Both the position numbers and the translations under genes were made by a program. Under the pieces are notes generated by a model that did no database searches, had not been told where the DNA came from, and saw only the letters and a list, made by a program, of their open reading frames with translations. DNA of 10,936 bases, from contig DHGD01000161.1 in the NCBI GenBank assembly GCA_002402575.1, forward strand, positions 11,417-22,352, written 5' to 3'. This stretch comes from Syntrophomonas sp. UBA4807 (GTDB taxonomy: Bacteria; Bacillota; Syntrophomonadia; Syntrophomonadales; Syntrophomonadaceae). This document shows positions 1 through 6,536 of the stretch, piece after piece; within the stretch, counting starts at the first letter, position 1, and each line of letters opens with the position of its first letter.

Positions 1-178
1 ACAAGTCTTTACCTATAGCAATAGGCTTAATACCCCTGTGGTTGATGTTGCAAGGCAAAACGGCTTCACCGGCGGCAATCTTCTGTCGCAACTCTTCCCC
101 GCTGATCCCTTCCAGTTTAGCCGCCGTTTCCATTTGCTGCGTTACCATCCCTTTTTGGGCAGCTTTTAATTGGTTCAC
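1..178 (-). CDS. thiC: Phosphomethylpyrimidine synthase ThiC, N-terminal part (runs off the window)
   Basis: ThiC is a radical-SAM [4Fe-4S] enzyme that rearranges aminoimidazole ribotide into hydroxymethylpyrimidine phosphate, the pyrimidine half of thiamine. Only the first 59 codons are present, so the catalytic barrel and the C-terminal Fe-S cysteines lie outside. The visible protein begins VNQLKAAQKG and contains an AVLPCNINHRG stretch followed by PIAIGKDL, the usual N-terminal ThiC pattern (family recall, not a search). The chosen start is a GTG at 178-176, with a GAAAGGAG ribosome binding site at 195-188 and nine nucleotides between them. A TPP riboswitch and terminator directly upstream independently support a thiamine-synthesis gene. 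Expression is expected to fall when thiamine pyrophosphate is plentiful. Confidence 0.9.
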   Translation of the reverse strand, partial: MNQLKAAQKGMVTQQMETAAKLEGISGEELRQKIAAGEAVLPCNINHRGIKPIAIGKDL

Positions 179-211
179 CGTTGTCAACTCCTTTCAAAAA
201 TAGCGCACAAT

Positions 212-242
212 AAAAAACACAAACCCTTATGCAGGGTCTGTG
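212..242 (-). terminator. Intrinsic terminator of the thiC riboswitch
   Basis: Read on the minus strand, two nine-base arms (242-234 and 226-218) pair with a single A-C mismatch around a seven-base loop. A run of six T follows at 217-212. The hairpin lies between the TPP aptamer and the thiC ribosome binding site, the position expected of a riboswitch expression platform that works by premature transcription termination. The competing antiterminator pairing was not resolved by eye. Confidence 0.8.
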
Positions 243-257
243 CTCCAAAAAAGCTAA

Positions 258-368
258 ATAGCCTTCTCCACCTTCCCTACGCTGGTATTACCCAGATCAG
301 GTTAAAGGGTCAAAGGATTTATCGGTCCTTTATCTCAGCCGGCCTTTTCCAGCCCCCCTGGTATCTAT
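258..368 (-). promoter_or_regulatory. TPP (THI-box) riboswitch aptamer controlling thiC
   Basis: The minus strand carries the conserved TPP aptamer elements in the right order: a GGGGGGCT segment near 358-351, CTGAGA at 338-333, ACCTGATCTGG at about 301-291, CCAGCG at 285-280 and GCGTAGGGA at 282-274. A variable P3-type hairpin (AAAGGA with TCCTTT) sits just after CTGAGA, and GCTGG/CCGGC forms P2. A short P1 can form between TACC at 363-360 and GGTG at 272-269, possibly extended by ATAG/CTAT outside it. The aptamer binds thiamine pyrophosphate. With the downstream terminator it should switch off thiC when the ligand is abundant. No convincing promoter was found for it; a weak TTGCCC-like box lies around 395-390. 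Confidence 0.95.
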
Positions 369-471
369 GCAATTTTTAGACAAATCGGGCAATCATGGAA
401 CGGTTTAATGTTCCCAAATGTAATCCTAGCGTACGTCCTCTGTTGGCCCGGCATTTTTGCATTAATCTAAT

Positions 472-1656
472 CTATTTCTTCTGCAGGAACCCTTTTATCA
501 AGATGCACGGAGTTCCCGCATCGGCGGAGCCGCTGACCAGATCCGCCAGGCTGGAGAGAAGGTCCTCAGATTTCCTGGGGGTGGTCCCTTCGGTCTCAAT
601 GCTGCTGCGGTCAAACTGCTCGTCTTTGCGGGCGTGAATGTGCTGGGCGATAGTATCGATATCATAACCCTCATCCAGCATTTTGTCCACCACATATTTG
701 TATTTCAGGCCTTCGCGATACTTGCCGCGCAATCCCGCTGTCATACCGAAGGCAGGCTGAGGGTCGGCCAGTTCGTATATGCCGGTGGAGGGATCGCAAT
801 ACGCCCCGTCGCCATAAATTATGACCTCAACCTTTTTATTCAAATCCTTTGCCACCAGGCTCTGGATCTGATCGGCCAGGAGGTCACAGTCGCGCGGGGC
901 TAGTTTGAGCTTATCTCCCGACGACAGATTACTTCCCAGCACGCCCCATTCAGACCAACTCTTGCCACCACCACTGCAAATGTCCTGAAGGGTGATGCAA
1001 TTCACACCGTTCTTGACCAGCTTGGCCTGGACACGGATGCGCTGATGGATATTGGCCACTATTACCCCGTCTAATTCGTAGCTGGCCAAATGCAGCGGAT
1101 CGTTGCACAGTATCATCTGGCAGGCCGCTCCCTGTTCATTGACTATCTCTTCGTACAGGGCGATGTAATCCACCTGGGTGATGGGATGCAGGAAGCGCTC
1201 CTCGCCGATATCTTCCAGGAGTATCAATTCGCCTTCGCATTTGCCCAGGGTTTCATGAAAATCGAACGGCAGCAGCTGGTTGCCAACTTCATCGGTGGGA
1301 TAGGAGAACTGTATCACAACCTCGCCCTGGGGCACTGCAGCGGCCAGCCCTTTTAAAATAAGGGAAAACCGGTTACGGCTGAGTATGGGGAACAGGATTC
1401 CTATCCTCCCTGCCGGACCTATCTGTAGTTTATTTCTTACATCTGCTGCGATATCTTCTATTGTTACATAATTGTTCTGCGCCCGGGCCACAACTGATTC
1501 GGTCACACACACCGTATCACCGTCATCCAGTAAACCATCCTGGTCGCACTTTTGCAATACTTCGCCAACCATGGAGACTACGTCGCTGCCAGGTACGATG
1601 ACCCCCATTTTGAGGCCAAATGCTGAAACCCCGATATAATCGGGCAATCTACTCAT
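472..1656 (-). CDS. Coenzyme F420-0:L-glutamate ligase-like protein (CofE superfamily), substrate unknown
   Basis: This 394-residue protein resembles the CofE / F420 gamma-glutamyl ligase family, which adds glutamate to F420-0 using GTP in methanogens and actinobacteria. Family-like features are the opening GLKMGVIVPGSD (14-25), DDGDTVCVTESVVARAQ (44-60), typical of the CofE N-terminus, and a later block with YGDGAYCDPSTGIYELADP (281-299). The middle region is diverged: the canonical SDTFGR-type stretch of CofE is replaced by LCNDPLHLASYELDG (183-197). At 394 residues it is longer than archaeal CofE (about 250). No other F420-pathway gene is in the window, so its substrate may be another gamma-carboxylate. 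The ATG is preceded by an AAGGGGGAT ribosome site and a good sigma-A-type promoter. It ends about 100 bp before the thiC riboswitch, with no clear terminator between. The family is fairly sure; the function is not. Confidence 0.65.
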   Translation of the reverse strand: MSRLPDYIGVSAFGLKMGVIVPGSDVVSMVGEVLQKCDQDGLLDDGDTVCVTESVVARAQNNYVTIEDIAADVRNKLQIGPAGRIGILFPILSRNRFSLILKGLAAAVPQGEVVIQFSYPTDEVGNQLLPFDFHETLGKCEGELILLEDIGEERFLHPITQVDYIALYEEIVNEQGAACQMILCNDPLHLASYELDGVIVANIHQRIRVQAKLVKNGVNCITLQDICSGGGKSWSEWGVLGSNLSSGDKLKLAPRDCDLLADQIQSLVAKDLNKKVEVIIYGDGAYCDPSTGIYELADPQPAFGMTAGLRGKYREGLKYKYVVDKMLDEGYDIDTIAQHIHARKDEQFDRSSIETEGTTPRKSEDLLSSLADLVSGSADAGTPCILIKGFLQKK

Positions 1657-1705
1657 TGCAACATCCCCCTTCTCCTCTATGAACAGCTATATAGAACCCT
1701 CGACC

Positions 1706-1734
1706 AATATAACTTAAAAACGTCCTGATGACAA
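1706..1734 (-). promoter_or_regulatory. Sigma-A-type promoter for the F420-ligase-like gene
   Basis: On the minus strand, TTGTCA at 1734-1729 (five of six matches to TTGACA) and TATATT at 1711-1706 (five of six to TATAAT) are separated by exactly 17 bases. Transcription would start near 1699, leaving a leader of about 40 nucleotides before the ATG at 1656. Confidence 0.6.
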
Positions 1735-1750
1735 TATACAGAGTGGCGGC

Positions 1751-1780
1751 TTGTTCGTTTTTCTGTATGCGGGGCATAAT
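1751..1780 (+). promoter_or_regulatory. Possible promoter for ku
   Basis: TTGTTC at 1751-1756 and CATAAT at 1775-1780 are separated by 18 bases. The -10 box is good and the -35 box is weak. The CATAAT core recalls sporulation sigma-G promoters, which drive ku in Bacillus, but no sigma-G-like -35 element is visible at the right distance. This is a candidate only. Confidence 0.3.
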
Positions 1781-1835
1781 TACCTGCTGGCTTATAAATG
1801 CTAATTCATATAGGCAAAGGATAGGTGATTAAGAT

Positions 1836-2684
1836 ATGAAAACCCTGTGGAAAGGCGCCGTCAGCTTCGGCCTGGTGAATATCCCGGTCAACATGTACGC
1901 CGCCACCGAGCATAAGGATATCAAGTTCAATTATCTGCACAAGGAGTGCCAGGGGCCCATTGAATACCGTAAATACTGCCCGCGCTGCCAGAAAGAGATT
2001 AAGAGCGCAGACATCGTGCGCGGCTATGAATACCATAAAGGCAGTTGGGTGGTAATAACCGACGAAGACCTGGAGCGCATCCTGGCTGTTAATACCAGGA
2101 CCATTGATATACTGGATTTTGTGAAGCTGTCAGAGGTGGACCCCATTTATTTCGACAAAAGCTATTATCTGCAAGCCAGTCCCGGCGGTGAAAAAGCCTA
2201 CGCCCTCCTGGCAAAGGCTATGAAGGAAACCAGTAAAATAGCTATCGCCAAGGTGGTCATCCGCAGCAAATCCTCCCTGGCGGCATTGCGTGTCAAAGAG
2301 AGGCGGCTGGTCTTGGAGACCATTTTCTACCCAGACGAAATTCGTTCCGCTGAATCTCTTTCCTCCGGGTTCAACGAGGAAGCCTTGCATGAAAATGAAG
2401 TCAAGATGGCGGTCAGCCTGATAGAAAACCTGTCTACTCACTTTGAAGCGGAAAAATACCAGGATAATTATCGCCAGACCTTATGGGAACTGATTTCCGC
2501 CAAGGTGAACGATCAAGAATTGGTCACACCCGACCTGCCCGCCCCGCCTGGCAATATCGTGGATCTGATGGAGGCCTTGCGCGAAAGCGTGCGCCTATCA
2601 CAACAGAACCGCCAGGGGGAGGATTCGGAAGCCGCCACCAAGGCGAGAAAAAAGCGGCCCCGGGCCGCTGCCAAAACCTCCTAA
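1836..2684 (+). CDS. ku: Ku homodimer, non-homologous end-joining DNA end-binding protein
   Basis: Bacterial Ku forms a ring-shaped homodimer that threads onto broken DNA ends and recruits the ligase LigD. The 282-residue length fits the family. The core opens with the hallmark WKGAVSFGLVNIPVNMY (5-21), followed by HKEC (35-38) and CPRC (48-51), a pattern that could hold a metal ion, then GYEY (63-66) and the central beta-barrel segment to about residue 230. The tail is lysine- and arginine-rich (KARKKRPRAAAK, 269-280), as in other bacterial Ku proteins, where such tails bind DNA. The ATG has an AGGATAGGTG ribosome site just upstream. Ku is transcribed alone, divergent from the F420-ligase-like gene and convergent with lplA. 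No ligD is in the window, so its partner must lie elsewhere. In spore formers Ku commonly protects germinating spores. Confidence 0.95.
   Translation: MKTLWKGAVSFGLVNIPVNMYAATEHKDIKFNYLHKECQGPIEYRKYCPRCQKEIKSADIVRGYEYHKGSWVVITDEDLERILAVNTRTIDILDFVKLSEVDPIYFDKSYYLQASPGGEKAYALLAKAMKETSKIAIAKVVIRSKSSLAALRVKERRLVLETIFYPDEIRSAESLSSGFNEEALHENEVKMAVSLIENLSTHFEAEKYQDNYRQTLWELISAKVNDQELVTPDLPAPPGNIVDLMEALRESVRLSQQNRQGEDSEAATKARKKRPRAAAKTS
2648..2669 (-). terminator. Intrinsic terminator for lplA, embedded in the 3' end of ku
   Basis: Read on the minus strand, AGCGGCC (2669-2663) and GGCCGCT (2659-2653) form a perfect seven-base-pair GC-rich stem around a three-base loop, followed by a T run at 2652-2648. 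This is a classic intrinsic terminator oriented for the converging lplA transcript, about 145 nt past the lplA stop. It lies wholly within ku codons for the basic C-terminal tail. Read on the plus strand, the hairpin has no T run after it. Confidence 0.65.
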
Positions 2685-2692
2685 CCGCAAGC

Positions 2693-2714
2693 AAGGCCAG
2701 GGGGCCTTTCTTTT
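2693..2714 (+). terminator. Intrinsic terminator after ku
   Basis: AAGGCC (2693-2698) and GGCCTT (2703-2708) form a perfect six-base-pair stem with an AGGG loop, followed by TCTTTT at 2709-2714. It begins nine bases after the ku stop codon. On the other strand no T run follows, so it appears one-directional. Confidence 0.75.
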
Positions 2715-2814
2715 ACCTTGCGGCGTCGCCTTCAGCCCGCCTTTATCCCCTTCAGCAGGGCAACTGCCATGGGGAGAAGGATTATGCAAAATGCCCGTAA
2801 CTTTCCATGTCGGT

Positions 2815-3801
2815 CTAGTCTATCAATAAGCTTGCGATCTGCTCCGCCGTGGCGCCGGGAATGATTGTGCCCGGGTCCAGGGATTGCAGGGCCGCGGTTA
2901 TCGCTTCTGGTTGCAGGGGTTGATTTATAATGGCTGCTTCCAAATCTGACAGATGGCCGATATTGAAAAAGTCCCCGCAATATCTGCACTGCGCTACTTT
3001 TCCCTGTTCGACCAGCAGGAAAGCCTCCATGCTCCCCCAGGGGAATTGTGCCTTGCGTCGCTGAGTGTATTGCGGAGATTGGCCGTAATTCCATTCCCAG
3101 GTAGAGTATTTCTTAGCCCGCAGTTCCCCTATGGCGTTCAGTTCCTGCCCGCTAAACTCCCTCTCCCGCTTTTCCCCGCTGTGACGAAAAAGATGCTCGG
3201 CTAGCAATTGTGTAAAATCTTTCAGTGTCATAAAGCGGGGAAGATGCTCAGATATGTTCGTCACCCGACTGCGCACCGAGGCTATGCCCCGGGCTACGGT
3301 CTTGCACTCGTCGGGCTGCAGGGCCTGGGCGACATCCTCCAGGTTGGAATCCCAGAGAATGGTACCGTGATGCATGAGGCGGTCCTTAAAGCGGTATTGG
3401 GCATTACCTGAGAATTTGCGCCCCGCGATAACGATGTCGTTGCGCCCGGCATACTCCGCCGCAACCCCGAGCTGCCTTAGGACCTCGATTACCGGCATGG
3501 TAAATGCCGCAAAATCAAATCCCCTGCCCTGAATGCGGGAAACAAAGGTGAAATTGAGATTGCCCTGGTCATGATACACCGCTCCTCCGCCCGACAGCCG
3601 CCTCACCACAGCAATGTTGTTCTCGCGTACGTAAGGCAGGTTGATCTCAGCGCTGCTGTTCTGATGCCGTCCCACCACAACAGTAGGGCGATTCTGCCAC
3701 AGCATGAATATATCCTCGGTTATGTCGGCGGTATGTACCAGGTAATCTTCCATTGCCATATTGAAATAGGGGTCGTCGGAGGGGTTGATTATTCTCAGCA
3801 T
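2815..3801 (-). CDS. lplA: Lipoate-protein ligase A
   Basis: LplA activates lipoate with ATP and transfers it to a lysine of lipoyl domains such as glycine-cleavage H protein or 2-oxoacid dehydrogenase E2. The 328-residue length matches the two-domain enzyme (B. subtilis LplJ type). The N-terminal catalytic domain has the lipoate/adenylate signature RRLSGGGAVYHD (67-78) and NLNFTF (81-86). The catalytic-lysine motif is GRKFSGNAQ (127-135, likely Lys129), followed by HHGTIL (144-149). The C-terminal accessory domain begins around residue 245, after YSTWEWNYG, and contains CRYCGDFFNIG. The ATG is preceded by GGAGGAG. The gene follows lpdA in the same direction, but 218 bp of repeat-rich DNA separates them, so joint transcription is uncertain. 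The pairing makes sense: LplA attaches the lipoyl group that dihydrolipoyl dehydrogenase reoxidises. Confidence 0.93.
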   Translation of the reverse strand: MLRIINPSDDPYFNMAMEDYLVHTADITEDIFMLWQNRPTVVVGRHQNSSAEINLPYVRENNIAVVRRLSGGGAVYHDQGNLNFTFVSRIQGRGFDFAAFTMPVIEVLRQLGVAAEYAGRNDIVIAGRKFSGNAQYRFKDRLMHHGTILWDSNLEDVAQALQPDECKTVARGIASVRSRVTNISEHLPRFMTLKDFTQLLAEHLFRHSGEKREREFSGQELNAIGELRAKKYSTWEWNYGQSPQYTQRRKAQFPWGSMEAFLLVEQGKVAQCRYCGDFFNIGHLSDLEAAIINQPLQPEAITAALQSLDPGTIIPGATAEQIASLLID

Positions 3802-3948
3802 GATTATTCTCCTCCGTTCTCTGATTAGCTTGTGCAGCCGCTATTATTCCGGATACCAGTAAGCCAAAAGCAGCAAGCCGTCACTTGAAGTCCACGCGCA
3901 AGGAGCGGAAGAATAAGGCAGCCGTTTGGGCAGATACGCTGCTGTCAG

Positions 3949-3975
3949 TAAGCGGAATATCCCCGCCTCCGCTTA
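3949..3975. repeat. Perfect 8-bp inverted repeat in the lplA-lpdA gap
   Basis: TAAGCGGA (3949-3956) and TCCGCTTA (3968-3975) form a perfect eight-base-pair stem around an 11-base spacer. A second overlapping hairpin, CCGC-TTAT-GCGG at 3969-3980, competes for the right arm, and GCTTAC follows at about 3980-3985. No T run follows on either strand, so it is not an obvious terminator. Confidence 0.55.
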
Positions 3976-3983
3976 TGCGGCTT

Positions 3984-4018
3984 ACGGCAGAGGGGCAAAA
4001 GAACGTCCCCGTACCCGT
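3984..4018. repeat. Nested inverted repeat directly after the lpdA stop (REP-like)
   Basis: ACGG (3984-3987) pairs with CCGT (4015-4018), and GGGG (3992-3995) pairs with CCCC (4007-4010), with four-base internal bulges on each side and an 11-base loop. It begins one base beyond the lpdA stop codon. The GGGGACGTTCTTTTGCCCC core, read on the minus strand, resembles short repeated palindromes that I recall from other Clostridia; this is recall only and only one copy is in the window. TTTTATTT follows on the plus strand, so it could stop antisense transcription entering lpdA. No T run follows on the lpdA strand. Confidence 0.45.
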
Positions 4019-4019
4019 T

Positions 4020-5402
4020 TTATTTCCGGGGCGGGGCCAGGTGTATGGCCTCCCCGTCCGCATCCAATATGGCTTCGCGCAGCGCTTCGCTCAAAGTTGG
4101 GTGGGGATGGATCATATCTATAGCCTGTCTCCGGGTAATTTCTTTTTCAACCAGAACCAGGCCTTCCATGATCAGGTCGCTGGCATGAGGGCCGATGATA
4201 TGCACTCCGACGATTACATCATTGCTATCTGCCAGCACTTTCACCACTCCGTCGCTATCTCCCAGGGTAAGAGCTTTGCCGTTGGCGGCAAACTGAAATT
4301 TGCCGCTGCGGTAGCTGATGCCCCGTTCCTTGGCTTGCTCTTCGCTCAAACCCACCGTGGCAATTTCAGGGATAGTGAATATACAGGATGGCACTACGGG
4401 ACTGGCGGAGCGGTTTCTCAGTCCGGCCATGGACTCCACTGCAGCTATCCCTTCTTCCGAAGCCACATGAGCCAGCATATGTCCGCCTATCACGTCCCCG
4501 ATGGCATATATGTTTTCAACACTGGTTTTATAGGCCGCGTCAACCTCAATGAAGCCTTTGGGACCAGTTTTAACCCCAATCCTGTCCAGGGCCAGCCCTT
4601 CTGTATAGGGCATCCTACCGGCGGCCAGCAATACAGCGTCAGCAGGTATATCTGCCAGGCCCTTCCTGCCTTCGGCTTTAACTAAGATCCCGCCTTCCGC
4701 TCTCTCGAAGCTCTTTACGGCAGTCGCGGTCATAACACCTATGCCCTGTCTTTTTAAATAAGTCCCCAGGCGTCTGCCTATTTCACCATCCAGGCTGCTC
4801 AGCAGCGCCGGGAGGTATTCAATGACCGTGACCTCACTGCCAAAAGCCCTGAATATGCAAGCAAATTCCAGCCCGATCACGCCGCCGCCCACAACCACTA
4901 TGCGCTGCGGCAGTTCCTGCAGTTCCAGGGCTTGATCACTGCTTAGCACCCCGGGCAAGTCCGCCCCGGAAATATTCAAAGCGGCCGGTACCGAACCTGA
5001 AGCCAGCAGGATGAACCGCCCCCGATGGGCGACACCGTTCACCACCACGGTGTTGCGGTCTGCAATGCCGGCCACACCGCCTATAACCTCCACCCCGTGG
5101 TCCTTGAGCAGACGCAGCACACCTGTTACCAGGGTTTCCACCACTTGCTGTTTTTTTTCCCAAGCTAAAGCCAGGCTGAAATGCCAGTCCGATACGGCGA
5201 CCCCAAACTGCGAACTCCGGCCCAGGTCATGTATAAAGGCGGCATCCTTGTGATAGGCCTTGGTGGGTATGCAGCCCCGATTCAGGCAAGTCCCGCCCAC
5301 CCGGTCTTTCTCGATTAAGAGCACCGTCAGGCCCAACTGCCTGGCGCGGACGGCAGCCACATAGCCGCCCGGCCCCGCACCTATGATAATCACATCATAC
5401 AT
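4020..5402 (-). CDS. lpdA: Dihydrolipoyl dehydrogenase (E3 / glycine cleavage L protein)
   Basis: This FAD enzyme reoxidises dihydrolipoyl groups with NAD+ in 2-oxoacid dehydrogenases or the glycine cleavage system. At 460 residues it has the normal length. The order is clear: FAD-binding GAGPGG (8-13), the redox disulfide motif GGTCLNRGCIPTK (36-48, Cys39 and Cys44), the NAD-binding VVVGGGVIGLEF in the middle third, the second FAD contact YAIGDVIGG, and the C-terminal dimer domain ending in HPHPTLSEA (about 432-440) with the catalytic His434-Glu439 pair. The start chosen is the ATG giving MYDVIIIG, with GGGGATGA as ribosome site. An in-frame ATG 18 bases upstream (5420) has its purine-rich AAAGGGA too far away. 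It lies 41 bp after the yfcE-like gene and is probably the last gene of that operon. Which lipoyl complex it serves cannot be told here. Confidence 0.95.
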   Translation of the reverse strand: MYDVIIIGAGPGGYVAAVRARQLGLTVLLIEKDRVGGTCLNRGCIPTKAYHKDAAFIHDLGRSSQFGVAVSDWHFSLALAWEKKQQVVETLVTGVLRLLKDHGVEVIGGVAGIADRNTVVVNGVAHRGRFILLASGSVPAALNISGADLPGVLSSDQALELQELPQRIVVVGGGVIGLEFACIFRAFGSEVTVIEYLPALLSSLDGEIGRRLGTYLKRQGIGVMTATAVKSFERAEGGILVKAEGRKGLADIPADAVLLAAGRMPYTEGLALDRIGVKTGPKGFIEVDAAYKTSVENIYAIGDVIGGHMLAHVASEEGIAAVESMAGLRNRSASPVVPSCIFTIPEIATVGLSEEQAKERGISYRSGKFQFAANGKALTLGDSDGVVKVLADSNDVIVGVHIIGPHASDLIMEGLVLVEKEITRRQAIDMIHPHPTLSEALREAILDADGEAIHLAPPRK

Positions 5403-5443
5403 CGTTTCATCCCCATTCATGCTATTGGCATTATTGTTTCCCT

Positions 5444-5920
5444 TTAGGGCTTTATCTTACATACCTCCGGATCAATAGCTTGTTCATCCACCGCGAGGCG
5501 GATATAACTGCCCGATTTGCCGATCCTGGGCCGTGAGGTACTGCCAGGGTTCAGCAGCCAGGTTTCCCCGACCTTTTCACAGTGGGGTATATGAGTGTGA
5601 CCGAAAATGACGATATCCGCCTGCATTTCCTGCCCGCGGTACCAGATACTGTTCAGGTCCCGCTTGACCCCGTATTGATGGCCGTGCGCCACATATATGC
5701 GCCTGCCCGCCAGTTCCAGCAACAGCTCATCAGGCTCCCCTTTTTTGGCGTCGCAATTGCCGGTAACGGCATGGAAAGGCAGCTTCAGCGGCATAGCTAT
5801 TCTCTTGGCATCAGCAAAGTAATCCCCCGTATGGATGATATGCTCAGGCGGGTTGTTGGCCAGGACGGTTTTTATTCCGCTGACCCGGCCGTGAGTGTCA
5901 CCGATAATGGCTATCCGCAC
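5444..5920 (-). CDS. YfcE/MJ0936-type metallophosphoesterase
   Basis: A small calcineurin-like phosphodiesterase of 158 residues. All metal-binding motifs are present: GDTHG (Asp8, His10), GDYFAD (Asp33), GNCD (Asn55), HGHQYG (His79) and GHTHIP (His108, His110), ending with the typical NPGSTSRPR. Members hydrolyse artificial phosphodiesters in a manganese-dependent way; the physiological substrate is usually unknown. I chose the GTG start at 5920, with GGAGG five bases upstream, giving VRIAIIGDTHG as the N-terminus. A longer reading from a TTG at 5944 overlaps rdgB and lacks a good ribosome site. The start lies 20 bases after the rdgB stop. The rph-rdgB-yfcE order is the same as rph-ysnA-ysnB in B. 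subtilis, so they are probably cotranscribed. Confidence 0.9.
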   Translation of the reverse strand: MRIAIIGDTHGRVSGIKTVLANNPPEHIIHTGDYFADAKRIAMPLKLPFHAVTGNCDAKKGEPDELLLELAGRRIYVAHGHQYGVKRDLNSIWYRGQEMQADIVIFGHTHIPHCEKVGETWLLNPGSTSRPRIGKSGSYIRLAVDEQAIDPEVCKIKP

Positions 5921-5940
5921 ACAGGCCTCCTCAATTACGC

Positions 5941-6534
5941 TCAATCACCGGCTAACAAGCGCTGCAGCTGCTGCAAGGCCCGCCCCCGATGGCTGATGCG
6001 GTTCTTCTCTTCGGCCGCCAGTTCGGCAAAGCTCTGGGCGTAGCCTTCCGGTATGAACAAGGGATCATAGCCGAAGCCCCCTTTGCCCTTTGGTTCACAG
6101 GCTATCATGCCGCTGCACTCCCCGCGCACCGTCCGCACCCTGCCATCAGGTTCACAAACGGCGATTTCACATACAAAACGTGCCTGGCGCGATTCTGCGG
6201 GCACATTTTTCATCAGTTCCAGAAGCTTGAGGTTGTTGGCCTCGTCATCTCCCTGCACACCGGCAAAGCGCGCCGAATAGATGCCGGGCTGCCCTCCCAG
6301 GGCTTTCACCTCCAGTCCGGAATCGTCGGCCAGGCTGAGCAATCCACAGTATTGGGCGGTAACCCGGGCCTTTTTAATGGCATTTTCAGTAAAAGTGAGG
6401 CCATCCTCCTCCACTTCGGGGCAGTTCGGAAAGTCCAACAGACTTTTCACCGCTATTTCCAGTGGGGCCAGCATTTCAATCAATTCGCGTTGTTTATACA
6501 GGTTGCGCGTAGCCAGGATCAGCGTTTTTTGCAC
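5941..6534 (-). CDS. rdgB: XTP/dITP diphosphatase (RdgB/HAM1 family)
   Basis: This enzyme removes deaminated purine nucleotides (XTP, dITP, ITP) from the pool by releasing pyrophosphate, preventing their entry into DNA and RNA. The 197-residue length is normal. Motifs seen are ATRNLYKQRE (8-17, the substrate-binding loop, usually ATxNxxKxxE), TFTENAIKKA (47-56), LADDSGLEVKALGGQPG (68-84, with the catalytic and metal-binding acidic residues), KGGFGYDPLFIP (151-162) and SHRGRAL (181-187). It starts with GTG at 6534-6532 after a GGAGG site. Only two bases separate this start from the rph stop codon, implying translational coupling with rph. Confidence 0.95.
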   Translation of the reverse strand: MQKTLILATRNLYKQRELIEMLAPLEIAVKSLLDFPNCPEVEEDGLTFTENAIKKARVTAQYCGLLSLADDSGLEVKALGGQPGIYSARFAGVQGDDEANNLKLLELMKNVPAESRQARFVCEIAVCEPDGRVRTVRGECSGMIACEPKGKGGFGYDPLFIPEGYAQSFAELAAEEKNRISHRGRALQQLQRLLAGD

Positions 6535-6536
6535 AC

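Noticed and set aside
170..637. Small plus-strand reading frames over the riboswitch and the end of the F420-ligase-like gene
   Set aside because: They overlap the conserved aptamer and the minus-strand gene, and show no protein-family likeness.
2693..2714. Ku terminator acting on both strands
   Set aside because: No T run follows the stem on the minus strand; the separate hairpin at 2648-2669 fits lplA better.
3885..4685. Long plus-strand reading frame of 266 codons
   Set aside because: Most of it is antisense to lpdA, whose protein is unmistakable. It has no ribosome site or recognisable motif and begins in the repeat-rich gap.
5921..5944. Upstream TTG start for the YfcE-like gene, overlapping rdgB
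   Set aside because: The GTG at 5920 has GGAGG at ideal spacing and gives the family N-terminus directly before IAIIGDTHG.
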